Assembly: GCA_030847615.1 (NCBI GenBank)
Contig: JAUMIR010000002.1
Location: 288,590,028-288,654,027 of the forward strand
DNA length: 64,000 bases
From: Gambelia wislizenii
Taxonomy: Eukaryota > Chordata > Lepidosauria > Squamata > Crotaphytidae
Direction of reading: 5' to 3'
Made by a program: the position numbers and the translations under genes. Each line of letters opens with the position of its first letter. Positions within the stretch are counted from its first letter, which is position 1. Under the pieces are notes generated by a model. The model was not told where the DNA came from and ran no database searches. It saw nothing but the letters and a program-made list of their open reading frames with translations. Shown piece after piece: positions 31,673 through 42,594 of this stretch.

Positions 31673-32739
31673 GTTCAATGTAAAGTCGAAGGCTTTCACG
31701 GCCAGCATCCATAGATTTTCCTTGGTTTTTTTCTGGGCTGTGAGGCTGTGTTCTGGAATACAGTAGTTTCTTTCCGACGTTGGTTTTTCTGGTTGATCTA
31801 TAGATTGTTTGGAGATTGTGTTTCCTCATCAGTTTCCTATTCTGTCTGTGACTCCTTTGATGTATGGTAAAACTACCATACCTTTGGGTGGCTGTTTTTC
31901 TTCTTCATTCCTGTGGTTTTTTCTGGGTCTGGCTGCTCTTGTGATGTCTGATCTGGAGTAACCATTAGCCTGTAGGGCCCAGTTTAGGTTTCTCAGTTTG
32001 TCCTCCAGGTAGTGGGGTTTGCGGATCCAACCAGAAAAACCCAAGAAATGCTATGCTCAGCGAAGGACAAAAGAGACCTTCTCACAGCTGCAGGGGTTTA
32101 CCGCATACCATGCAGCTGTGGACAAGTTTACATAGGGACCACTAAACATAGTGTGCAAACACAAATCAAGGAACATGAGAGACACTGCAGACTGGGCCAA
32201 CCAGAAAAATCAGCAGTAGCAGAACATGTTATAAACCAACCTGGACACAAAATGTTATTTAAAAACACAAAAATTCTGGACCAGGCCAACAACTATCATG
32301 TCAGAATGCACAGAGAATCTATTGAAATCCACAGACACCTGGACAATTTCAACAGGAAAGAAGAAACCTGAAAAGTAAACAAAATCTGGCTCCCAGTTTT
32401 GAAATACGATAGAATTAAACTCATCACTTACAAAGGAATTCCACCCAGGGACAGGGGGATTCCCAGCAGACAATGGCCCATCAACCGACCATCAGCCAAA
32501 CAGTCACTAATGAGCCTTGCATTTCTATACCCAGAAACTAACCATTCAATTACACAAATTTACATATACTCCCCTACAGGGGCTCACAGCATATAAACCC
32601 CAGACACACTCCTACCCAACCATTCTCTGAAGATGCCAGCCACTGATGCAGGCGAAATGTCAGAAAGAAACTACAGTATTCCAGAACACGGCTTCACAGC
32701 CCAGAAAAAACCCAAGCCCAGAAGAAAAAAAAATCTATC
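31673..32739. mobile_element. Penelope-like element, head-to-head inverted halves
   Basis: The left half (to about 32030) reads on the minus strand: ALQANGYSRSDITRAARPRK, VVLPYIKGVTDRIGN, LMRKHNLQTIYRSTRKT, then the terminal tail. The right half (about 32030-32739) reads on the plus strand: linker, GIY-YIG endonuclease and the same tail. Both ends carry the tail 'tattccagaacac(a/g)gc(c/t)tcac' in opposite orientation. The host site duplication tattcctttt flanks it. Confidence 0.85.
32012..32371 (+). pseudogene. Penelope GIY-YIG endonuclease domain
   Basis: The frame encodes MLCSAKDKRDLLTAAGVYRI, PCSCGQVYIGTTKHSVQTQI, KEHERHCRLGQPEKSAVAEH and VINQPGHKMLF. G-V-Y-x-I and V-Y-I-G with the C-x-C pair are the GIY-YIG hallmarks of Penelope-like elements, followed by the E-H-x-x-x-x-x-H segment. 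The catalytic domain looks intact, but the reverse transcriptase is absent in this orientation, so the element cannot be autonomous. Confidence 0.85.
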
Positions 32740-33512
32740 TATTCCTTTTCTCCAGACTCTTGGTTTGATTATTTTTTGAAATCAAGACAATATTGTCCAC
32801 TTCACATTCCTTTTCTCTATTCATTCTCAAAGTGTCCTCCTTCATCTGACAACAAAGTACAGTTGTCCCTCTGTATTCAAGATTTAAGTATTCACAGCTT
32901 GAATTTTTTTAAATAATAATAATAATAATAATAATCCAAAAAGCAAGCCTTGATTTTGCCATCTTACATACGGGACACCATTTTGCTATGCCATTGCATA
33001 TAATGGGATTTGAGTATTCATGGATTTTGGTATCCACAGGGTGTGTGTGTGTGTGTCCTGGAACCAAACCCCAGTGAATATGAAGGGACAACTGTATGTA
33101 GTTTGCCCCTGAAGAATACCATCTAGAGGGCTTGTTCATCTCCAGTTTTTACCAAAAATCCCAGACATGGTCTCAGTTGTATTTTCTTTCTCCTGTGGTT
33201 GCATCAAGAATAAAACAGCCAAATCTTTTCCTCTCTTCCTTTTCATTATCTCTGAGAATTCTTCAGGTTTTATAATTCCAGTGTCCAAGATTATCATGTT
33301 TTCTTCCATCTGTTGCATGTCAGCTGAAATTTGAACTAAAGAGTTATTAATAGGATTACTTTCTTTGTTCAAAACTCTTTTGAATTCATCTCGGATACTT
33401 TCCATTTCTGCTCTGAGACTATTAAGTAGTGGTTGTTGCATTTCATGTAGCAATAATTTAAATTGTTCTACCATTTTTGCCTTTTTTTTGCAATAAAACC
33501 TTTTCACCACTA
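32740..33512 (-). pseudogene. L1-like ORF1, N-terminal coiled-coil piece
   Basis: The minus-strand frame 33510-33136 starts MVKRFYCKKKAKMVEQFKLL, LHEMQQPLLNSLRAEMESIR, DEFKRVLNKESNPINNSLVQ, with heptad-like spacing typical of L1 ORF1 coiled coils. It continues degraded to 32740 around a MITE at 32860-33094. The L1 assignment is by character, not by a searched match. Confidence 0.55.
32860..33094. mobile_element. TIR MITE (CAGTTGTCC family) with TA duplication
   Basis: CAGTTGTCCCTCTGTATTCA at the left pairs with gaatatgaagggacaactg at the right. TA lies at 32858-32859 and 33095-33096. Internal (AAT)n at 32913-32934 and (GT)n at 33041-33054. It is nested in the antisense ORF1. Confidence 0.9.
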
Positions 33513-33589
33513 GATCTACTGTAAATTAACAGTCTTCTATGCAACTAATTGCTTAGCAAGCCAAAGTGTTAAGCAGCCAATGCTTTTAA

Positions 33590-34250
33590 AAATATTTTTA
33601 TTTTATTATAATTCCATATTTACATACATCAGCAAGACATACAATAGACCTTGACAAAACATATAACACGTAACATAAAACATATAACACAATACAAACA
33701 ATACAGTAGCATATCTGCTGATTTGCCAACTGCTGATTCAATTATCCGTGGTTGGTGATGGTGGGGGGGGGGAAGGGAGGGGGAGGAGGGACCTCACCTC
33801 CCCCCTTCCTCCAGGAGGGTTCCTGCAGCAGTGGCAGGGTGGTGGTGGTGGGTGGTGTTCACTATTAACTGTGGATGTCACTATCCACGGGGCCCTCCAG
33901 AACCAATCCCCTGTGGATATGGGGGTGCTACTGTACATAGTTCATTTCCCACACCCTCCCTAACATTCCTTCCCTCCTCCACCTCCCCCCCCACATATAT
34001 AACACAACTTAGATACACAATATCTCTGTTAAAATCATTTCATTTTATACTCAAATCAATACGTTTCCCGTAGATCAAGGTATCAGCTATATTAAACCTT
34101 TCTTTATCTTCCTTAAAAGAGTAGAGAAAGGCATATATAGAGAAGTATCCTCATTTATTACTCTTTATTTGATTTCTCCCCTCTTCTCAACTCCTTTAAA
34201 CTTTTCTCATCTGCCATCTCTCCATGAAGCCAATGTTTTGACTTCATCGA
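33590..34250 (-). mobile_element. Antisense LINE 3' UTR-like segment, split by a MITE
   Basis: The left border 'taaaaatatttttattttat' resembles an inverted poly-A end. The right border runs into 'catcgaaataaaaaaaaaac'. The C-rich body is similar in style to 30010-30655. The MITE at 33704-33933 interrupts it. Family unproven. Confidence 0.4.
33704..33933. mobile_element. TIR MITE (CAGTAGCA family) with G-rich core
   Basis: Left end CAGTAGCATATCTGCTGATT, right end gtggatatgggggtgctactg, with TA at 33702-33703 and 33934-33935. The interior is G-rich and repetitive (33757-33850). The same family in opposite orientation is at 51816-52318. Confidence 0.85.
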
Positions 34251-34684
34251 AATAAAAAAAAAACACTATTCCCCTCCCTCCCAAAGTGGGATGACAGTTT
34301 GAGTGTATGCAAATTGAAGACAAGTGGGAAGAGGAAGGAGAAACTGGGACATTTTAAAAGCAGCTGACAAAATGGGATATCAGAGGATTAAAAGAGATTG
34401 TCCTTTCCAAATTGGAGATTATGACATCCACATCCAGTTTCAATTTTTTTTTGGGGGGGGGAGGTTTAGGGGTCCTCTTTGTCCCCCTCATTCTATGTCC
34501 CTGGTGGGCTGCAAAAAGAGGGGACAAAAGTGAAACAATCTATTGCATCTGAGAAAAAAATCTGCTCTCTGAAAGAGGCATCAAGGGTAGGTCTGTCAGG
34601 AATAAAGAGATGCAGAAAGAACCATGGTGGGCACATGCCATTCCCCATAGACTGCTCTCTTTTTCTCCCTCTCTCACCACTTTG

Positions 34685-34905
34685 CAGATTATCACACTAC
34701 ACTGCTATAGTGCTATTATTCCACTTTAACTGCCCTGGCAATATCATATGGTATCCTGGGATTTGCAGTTTAGGCAGGGGGATTTAGAACTCTCAGCCAG
34801 AGAGCTCTTAGGCTTCACTAAACTACAACCCCAGAATTCTGGAGGAGGCAGCCATAACAGTTAAAGTGGAATAATAGCACTATAATAGTGTAGTGTGATA
34901 AAATA
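34685..34905. mobile_element. Palindromic MITE, copy 2
   Basis: Outer arms 'tatcacactacactgctata' and 'tataatagtgtagtgtgata' pair. The centre 'tatcctgggatttgcagttt' and 'aactacaaccccagaattct' is shared with 24160-24378. Confidence 0.85.
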
Positions 34906-35882
34906 TTTGTATCCCACCCTATGTCAAAATATGTTAGGGAGGCTTACAGGGGGAAAAATCAATACTAACAGAATAGTATAATTTAAAACAATAAAAACTA
35001 AAACAGATGAAACAGATTAACAAGTTATAGCAGATCTAAAAATTACAGCAGTTTGAAAACACTGTGCATAGCATTTGAAGTAATTCACCGAGCTGTAAAG
35101 GCTTTAATAAACAGACATGTTCTTATTCAGCCTATACATGAAACCAACCTTGGCATTAATTGGCCTCCAAGAGCAGGGCATTCCATATATTTTTTTTTAT
35201 CCACCCTTGTGCTAGTTGAATGCCCACCAACTGAATTTCTGCCTGCCATGGTGCTGAAAGAAAATATAGTTCTGCTTTAAATGGTTTGTCAGCCCTGGGT
35301 ACCAGGAAGCTTGGCCAGAGAGGTCAAGGAGATCAAGATTCTGTGGGCAGAGGGATGATGGAGCTGGGAATGGGTTAAGGTGGGAGAATGCTGATAGACC
35401 TCTGAATGGGACAGTATTGTGTGTGTGGAGGGGGAGAGGTTATGGCTGGTTTTGGTCTCTGTTAGGGCCTTAGTGAAGGTCTCTAGAAAAAAATGGGCAG
35501 GCATTGAACAGCCCCCTGAATCTTCACATGGGATTCAGAATTCTGAGAGAAAGTGATGTGGCAATTCAATTCTGAGGTGAGGCTGCTGTTACTCATCAGC
35601 CAGGATCCACGTAACAAGAACAACTTAGAGACTGTTTAAAAAACAAACAAAACAACCAACTCATTTTTTTTTAAAAAAAATCCAAATCAGGTCCACAAAA
35701 GACTGAACCATTAAGAGTAATAATTAAGTAACAATGTGGGACTCTGCTGTTTCACCCGCAGTTTATGATTCTGTAGTATGCAGACTGGGGGATTTGTGAC
35801 CCTTCAGATATTATTGGACTACATCTCCCCTCACCCTTCACCCTCAGCTCTGCTGATTAGGACTGAAGGGAGATTTGGGGCT

Positions 35883-36475
35883 TGTCTAGATGATGAAAAT
35901 ATGCCTCATAGAATTCAAGGAGAATACCTTTTGTCCCAATGGGATCCCGGAGTGGTTCACCTTATTTGGAAGGAGCGGGGGCAAAAAGCTCCATTTACTG
36001 TGTGGGAAAAACCTTTGCTTTTCCCAAATTTTTAAAAATAATGTGAGGAAATATGCATTAGCATTCATTAGGACAAGTGATTCGATTTGCTGCTCATTCT
36101 CAGAGAGGGCGGACCTAGAGATCAGATTGGTTGGACATGCATGGGGGTGGGCTTTCTGGCAAGACAGCACCCTGAAGTGCTCTGCTGAATTTTTACATTA
36201 GAGGCTGTGTGCTTTTTTCCTCCACTGAGGCACCCAAAGGTCACACTTGCGCACATTTGCTTTAATGTTAAAAAAATATTGTGCAGTGGCAGCAGCATAT
36301 AACATTCTAATTTATGGCTGCCATCTTGAATTGCAGGTGCGTGAACTTCAAACACAGATGCTTCTCATTGTTTTTGTATTGTTTTTGCTGAAAGACCATG
36401 GAGACAAAAGGACACCACTGCGAATCTGAAAAATGTGCAGGATTGAGCACTATATCCTCTCATATAGACTAGCCC
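35883..36475. mobile_element. Non-autonomous TIR element (same family as 26300 and 50598)
   Basis: Ends 'cttgtctagatgatgaaaat' and 'ctctcatatagactagccc' are inverted. The body shares the order 'gcaaaaagctccatttactg', 'ggacatgcatgggggtgggc', 'ctgccatcttgaattgcagg' in opposite orientation with the other copies. No transposase. Confidence 0.7.
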
Positions 36476-36879
36476 ATAGTCTAGCAACAGTAGCAGCTGG
36501 AGGGCCACATGTTCCCTACAACTGCTATAGCTTGAAAATTTACTTCCATCCCTGTCATGATTTCTAGGCATCCCATTCATGACTAGCTTGAAATACTGCT
36601 AAGTGGATAGTACTGGAAGTTGTTTGGAAAACAACATTTCCTGCTATGCGCTACAAAACTAAATTATTCTGCTTTGTATATGAGGCTAGTTATCTTTTGT
36701 AAGCTCCCTTAGAAGGGTTTTGTCTTAAAAGGCAGCATATGGGTACTATGAATGAATGAAATGTAATTATATAATTAAAGTACCAGTGAAGTCAAGTAGT
36801 ATTCACACTCTCCCTGGGCAGTGGGCCAGGCCCCTTACTCCACTTTAGATTCCCAGAAAAACTTTACTCCACCTTTAGA

Positions 36880-36882
36880 TTC

Positions 36883-36929
<47 letters not shown>
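36880..36929. repeat. (GA)n microsatellite
   Basis: About 25 uninterrupted GA units. Confidence 0.95.
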
Positions 36930-36935
<6 letters not shown>

Positions 36936-37551
36936 TCTCCAAGTTGTGTTTGAGTACCTAGTTCACAGCTCAGCTCTCTCAGGACTTTATCAGACTAGTG
37001 CCTAAAAATGCTGTAATTCCATGAATGAGTGTAGCGGAAACATCATGACATTATTACACTTACTATAACACATCACTGTAATCACGCAAAAGAACTGCCA
37101 CAGAATCATCACACAACAACCACTAGTGCTGTAAGAATGGGAGTTTACTTCTGCGATTTTGCATGAGCAAGATTTTGGTGGTTAATGTGAGAAGACGCAA
37201 GCACGCTTAAAACCCCAAAACACCTTAACTAACAAAGTAAATGAATTCACAAGCACTGAAACACACCTAAAAACATTGAAACATTATGACAGATCATAAA
37301 AAGAGCATCCTGTGCTTCTTTTTGCATTCTTACCTGGAAATTTTCTCACTGAGGACCACCCATTCATGCTGTAATCTCACGATTACAACAGGATGTGGTT
37401 TTGCATGCCTTCAGTAATGTGAAAAAAGCCCTATTGACAATCTATTGATGGATTTTTCACAGCTGGAGCACAGAGTAACAATGACATCATGTGATAGCAG
37501 GGGACATTCACACTACTATGATGTTGTAATCCCATGATTTTTGCCACATCT

Positions 37552-38010
37552 AGAATCATAGAATTGTAGAGTTGGAAGAGACCACGAGGGCCATCGAGTC
37601 CAACCCCCTGCCATGCAGGAAATCACGATCAAAGCATCCCTGACAGATGGCCATCCAGCCTCTGTTTAAAGACCTCCAAGGAAGGAGACCCCACCATGCT
37701 CCAAGGGAGTGTGTTCCACTGCCGAACAGCTCTTACTGTCAAAAAATTCTTCCTCATGTTGAGGTGGAATCTCTGTTCCTGGAGCTTGCATCCATTGCTC
37801 CGTGTTCCAGTCTCTGGAGCAGCAGAAAACAAGCTTGCTCCATCCTCAACGTGACATCCCTTCAAATACTTAAACAGGGCTATCATATCGCCTCTTAACA
37901 ACCTTTTTTCCAGGCTAAACATCCCCAGCTCCCTAAGTCTCTCCTCATAAGGCATGGTTTCCAGACCTTTCACGATTTTAGTCATCCTTCTCTGGGCACG
38001 CTCCAATTTG
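37552..38010 (-). mobile_element. CR1 LINE 3' end, antisense
   Basis: The minus strand encodes [51 protein letters not shown] and [13 protein letters not shown] with an intact frame, then the CR1 tail to 37552. It is close to the last 500 bp of the CR1 at 10040-14660. The frame is open because the copy is young. Confidence 0.92.
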
Positions 38011-39008
38011 TCAATATCTGATAAAAGCCCTCAGTCTTTACCCACTTTCTTTCCCCAAAACGTGCTTGTATGTTTATTTCATACATCAACCCATCAACTG
38101 GTAGGGATGCAGAGGTCACTTTTGCAAAGCTCTGATGGCTAACCCTTAAGGCCGGGCCAGGAGGCATGTGATCCTCCAGACAATGACCACCAAGAATATC
38201 TGAAGGGTGAAAGTTTTCCCAGCCCTGTCTTAACAAATATCCAGATACCTCTCAAACATCACACCCCACTGAGAAAGTATCAGTCAGCTATTCTAGCCTC
38301 ATCTTCGTAAAAAGCACTGGCAGCTTGGGGTCTAAGCCGGAGGGGTGGGGAGAGAAAAGGGGAAAGCTAGTTCTTCCATTTCAAAGTGGGGACCCTCTAC
38401 TTTTCAAGCCATGGACCACCCTTGCTGAAAAGGAATGGTAACCCATTCGTAGTAACAACAAAATCCTTTAAAATACGAATTAACTCCTAATATTATCTTA
38501 TTTACTTTGGCTCAAATCCTTCACACGCTTGCTTGGAAGCAAATTGACCCCTGGATGCCACCAAGTATTTTCTACATTACTCTGCTCAGGATAAAGGATG
38601 TTCTGTTACCAGCCTTCAGCCTCCATCTCCTTCTGAAGCCAGTGCTTGGTCTGTGACTTACTGGGGACACAACAATGTGACTGTGAATATAATATGGACT
38701 GTGTCTTCCTAAACAATGTTTTAACAGGCTTCAATTTTCACCACCCTCTTCCCCCTCCCCTTCCCCTCCGTCTCATTATTTTGCTGTTTGGATTTTCTCA
38801 GGGTGAGAAAGTATTGTGTGCTTTCTGTTTTAAGAAAATAGCCATGCTATTGCTGTGTGATTGGGGTAGTGAATTGCAGTAGAACATGGATGGAGAACTT
38901 CGTAGTCCAAAGGAACACCCGCATTGGATGCAGGTGCAAATCTCTGGGCTGCTAAGATTTAGACTATTGTAACTGAATTAACAATCTCTCCTCTTCCTCT
39001 TTTTTTAG

Positions 39009-39054
39009 GTTTGTGGTCATGGTCATGCATATCACACTGTGCCCTCATGGACAA
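39009..39054 (+). CDS. STRA6L: STRA6-like copy B micro-exon
   Basis: This is a 46-nt exon (acceptor ttttttag, donor gtgagt) encoding FVVMVMHITLCPHGQ after the split Trp. It aligns to the segment that leaves TM3 in the family, with a conserved C-P. The upstream and downstream introns are 10.2 and 6.8 kb, yet phase is kept on both sides. Confidence 0.82.
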
Positions 39055-39907
39055 GTGAGTTTTTGTCTGGGTAAAAATGCTAAAACATATGATGACATGT
39101 ATTTCTTCTACCAAGGATACAGCTTTAGCCCTTTTCAGGAATTCAGTCATATAGAAGGAATGTGCTGGGGACAGAGGAAGAGGCAGGGAGAAACCAGGTG
39201 TACTTGGAAGAGCTCCCTTCACACACTGTCATCAATACAGATTGATTTGAACAAGGACAGACCTCTCCTCATCCCCACGTTCCTTGCAATCTGATCAACT
39301 GCAAATTACTTTTGATGCCAGCAGGTCTTGAGATGAAGAGATGGGCTATCCAAGATTGCTGTAGTCAAGCTAAAATACTTGGATTTTGAAGTCTAAGGGC
39401 CATTGAAATGAAAACCTATTATTTTGTCTAAATGTCTTCTAGGATGACCACTTACATATCACAACAGGAGAGGAAATGTGCCATCACACAAAATCTGCAT
39501 ATGCTAATTTATACATACAGACACACATTTAGTAATAATTGCTATAATTTGAAGATAAATGTTTCTCATCAGAGTGGGGAAGACAGGTGACTTAAGGGTC
39601 AGGCTATTCAGAGGCAGGAGATGAAATGCTGTGTTAAATATATAGCAAGTAGTGAAACCTGTTTTTTGTCTACTGCCTAGTAAGCACATAGGGCCCAATC
39701 CATGGTGGGCAAGCAGGGGACATTTAAACCATCTCATGGGGTAAATGTTTGTAAATAAATATATTGTTATACTGGCCATGGTGCAAAAGAAGTACGTTCT
39801 TATCCTGTCCATGAGATAAAAAATGATAAATATATGTTTATCATGATCATAGGAGGTGGGCAGGTGTATGTGTGGCTGTAAGGTAGTAATTTGCCTTTGG
39901 TAACCTG

Positions 39908-40668
39908 GTGAGAGCCAGTGTGGTATAGTGGTTTGAGCAATGGACTAGGACTCTGGAGAGCAAGTTTCAAATCCCCTCCCAGCCATGGAAACCCACTGGG
40001 TGACCTTGGGCAAGTCACATTCCCTCAGCCTCAAAGGAAGGTGAAGGCAACCCCCCCCCCCTCTGGCTTTTCTTCGCAAACAAAGATTCAGGAAGGACTC
40101 ATCCCACGCTTTCTGCAAGCGCACTGATGACTAAAAAGGCTAATCCGAGATAAACAAGTCCGGTTGCAGAAAGCACAGCAGAAGGTCTCCTTGGGTGATG
40201 TTTCCAGGTTGCGGTTCTTTCTGTGTTGTCGTTTCTCTTTAAGACTTGTTCGGCATGAGTTCTCAAATAAGGCTGCAGCATTGTGGATAGTGTGTCTTCA
40301 TGTCTCCCGGTGTGAAGCCAGGGTGGACCATTGTTGGTGATCAATTTGGCCGAGCCTGAGATGTTGTTTCAGGGAGTCCTTGTATCGCTTTTTTGGAGCG
40401 CCCCTCTTATGCTGACCCGTGGCGAGTTCACCGTAGAGTACTATTTTTGGGAGGCGATGGTCCTCCATCCTAGAAACATGGCCTGCCCAGTGGAGCTGTG
40501 TTCTCAATATCATGGCCTCAGTGCTATCTTGCTAAGAAAACCCCATAATAGGTTCACCTCAGGGTCAACATCTCTGGCTTTCTTCGCAAACAAAGATTCA
40601 GGAAGGACTCATCCCGCGCTTTCTGCAAGAAGTTGGAAACAACATGAAGGCACACAACAGCAACAACA
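39908..40668 (+). mobile_element. BovB-tailed SINE broken by two LINE-tail insertions
   Basis: The SINE head and body run from 'gagagccagtgtggtatagt' to about 40063, resume at about 40529 ('aagaaaaccccataataggt') to 40570, and end at 40628-40668 ('aagttggaaacaacatgaag', then acaacagcaa). The gaps are filled by antisense RTE-like LINE sequence of about 465 and 57 bp. Confidence 0.8.
40064..40528 (-). mobile_element. RTE-like LINE 3' end, antisense, inside a SINE
   Basis: Minus-strand frames MILRTQLHWAGHVSRMEDHR, LPKIVLYGELATGQHKRGAP (40298-40513) and, after a frameshift, MLQPYLRTHAEQVLKRNDNT and GLVYLGLAFLVISALAE (40099-40344) match the copy at 30952-31419 closely. The 3' end lies at 40064. 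Confidence 0.85.
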
Positions 40669-40844
40669 ACCTGGTGAACCTTTCATTTAAGTGAGATTCT
40701 AATTGAGGACTTTCTAGTATACAATTCATTTTCTTAACTACTGTTGCTACACTAGTGAGGTTACAGAGTATGCTGTTATTCAGAAAACACCATTTAAAAG
40801 CCTGGATCAGTTGTACAGGACAGAGCTGTCCATCTCTCTATATA

Positions 40845-41290
40845 AAATGCTTGGGTATGTTTCCTTTCCCAGTGTGCTGACTGGCCACTTAGGAAACATA
40901 CTCAACCAATCCCCTCTCTGCTCTCACTCCCTCAGCCAATCACCACCCGCATGCAAATTTCCTCTCCACCTCACAGCCCACTCCTGCCACTCAATCTGCA
41001 TTGATACACCCAGACTCACAAGGGCCCCTCCCTCCTCTCACTCCCTCAACCACTCCCCACCCACACTCTCCAGGCTGCAACCACCTCTTCAAACCGCAGC
41101 AGGGCGCATACGCCAGCCGCCAGCCACAGGATTCCAGAAGATGTGGTGTGGAAACGTGTGGAACGTTGCCACTTCAACCTCCATGCTGCAACCACTGCTT
41201 GAAAGCCCAGCAGGGCACATGCCGGATACTAGCCGCAAGCTCCAGGTTGCAACCACCACTTGAAACTTCAGCAGGGCATATGTTACACCG
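40845..41290 (+). repeat. Unassigned C-rich interspersed repeat
   Basis: The block 'ttgggtatgtttcctttccc', 'cagtgtgctgactggcc' and 'ctcacaagggccc' is repeated at 46322-46700 (sense) and about 55545-55990 (antisense). The downstream part holds two or three units of a CAGCAGGGC...GCAACCAC motif. No reading frame is conserved between copies. Confidence 0.65.
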
Positions 41291-42132
41291 GGTACAGAAA
41301 TATATGCCATGCCTTGGTATGAGTGTGGTGCAGCCTTCCTCCAGAGAGATGCCATCTGGAACTTTTGGACTGAAGCTCCCATCAGCCTGAGCCAACATGG
41401 TCTATGGTCAGAGATGAGAAGAGTTGTAGTCCAAAACGTCTGAAGGGCTCAGGATTCTAGAAGGCTGCTCTAATTGCTAAGAATGTGGTTGGCCAGCAGC
41501 TTTGTATTCCTAAACATTTTATCCAGCTAATCTTCCCTGCCCCCTCAATGGTTAGGGAGGATTAACATCCTGCCTTCAAAGCAAATATTTCTATCTTTCA
41601 TAAACAGTTGAATGTTTGGCAGAGCCTTCAGAAATGACTGAATCTGACTGCATGTTTGTTTTTCTTTGCATTTTGAGTGTGATGCATGTAGACAACCTCT
41701 AAGCCTAGGAATTTGCTGGTGGCGGGACATACCATGTATGACATTTAAACATATCTTTTTGTTTCAAAACAGAGCTCTGATTATAATTCTGTTTCTAACA
41801 GTGCAACTTTTCATGTGCTCCCCACACCTTATCCCTTGTGGTTACAACACAATTTTTGAAAACAGTATACTGGGTTATTCCTTTGTGGGATGTGAAAAAG
41901 GATTTGGTGCAGGTGATAAATGATATCAGGCTAGGGTTGGGATTAGGATTAGTAATTTGGGGGTGATAAAGCCACTACTCCAGATGCAAGCTGGGGTGCA
42001 CCCAGATAGCAAAATTATAGCATTTTGACACTACATTGCCATAGTTCCGTACTATAGAATCTGGGTTTTTGATTTAGTGAGGGGTTTTGGATTTTTCTGT
42101 TAGAGAGCTCTAGTGCTGTACTTCATGAAAGT

Positions 42133-42463
42133 AGAATCATAGAATCATAGAACTGTAGAGTTGGAAGAGACCACAAGGGCCATTCAGTCCAACCCCCTGC
42201 CATGCAGGAATACACAATCAAAGCATCCCTGACAGACGGCCATCCAGCCTCTGTTTAAAGCCCTCCAAGGAAGGAGACCCCACCATGCTCCGAGGGAGTG
42301 TGTTCCACTGCCGAACAGCTCTTACTGTCAAAAAGTCCCTCCTAATGTTGAGGTGGAATCTCTGTTCCTGGAGCTTGCATCCATTGCTCCGTGTTCCAGT
42401 CTCTGGAGCAGCAGAAAACAAGCCTGCTCCATCCTCAGTGTGACACCCCTTCAAATACTTAAA
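42133..42463 (-). mobile_element. CR1 LINE 3' end, antisense, truncated
   Basis: The minus strand encodes [40 protein letters not shown] and LDGRLSGML, then the CR1 tail. It is nearly identical to the matching part at 37552-37880. Confidence 0.92.
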
Positions 42464-42594
42464 CAGTATTCCAGCAGAGCTCTGTAGAAGACAATACCAA
42501 ATACTTCACCAAAGTCCATAGCCTAGAATTCTGTAGGATGCAGTCAGAGGAGTTAAAATAGTATCAGACTGCTGTAATTGTGAAGTATCTCTTG

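Larger units (their letters stand above)
28853..39008 (+). other. Large TE-rich intron of copy B (10.2 kb)
   Basis: It holds a sense SINE, a tandem duplication, an antisense L1-like ORF1 block with nested RTE-like, Penelope-like and MITE insertions (30010-33512), further MITEs, a (GA)n tract and an antisense CR1. No extra STRA6 exon is needed to keep phase or homology across it. From 38011 to 39008 I see no repeat or gene of note. Confidence 0.75.

Noticed and set aside
32012..32371. GIY-YIG protein considered as a host nuclease gene
   Set aside because: The residues, the linker and the repeated terminal tail identify it as part of a Penelope-like element.
36880..36929. Simple dinucleotide repeats considered as regulatory elements
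   Set aside because: Ordinary microsatellites with no positional link to exons or a promoter.
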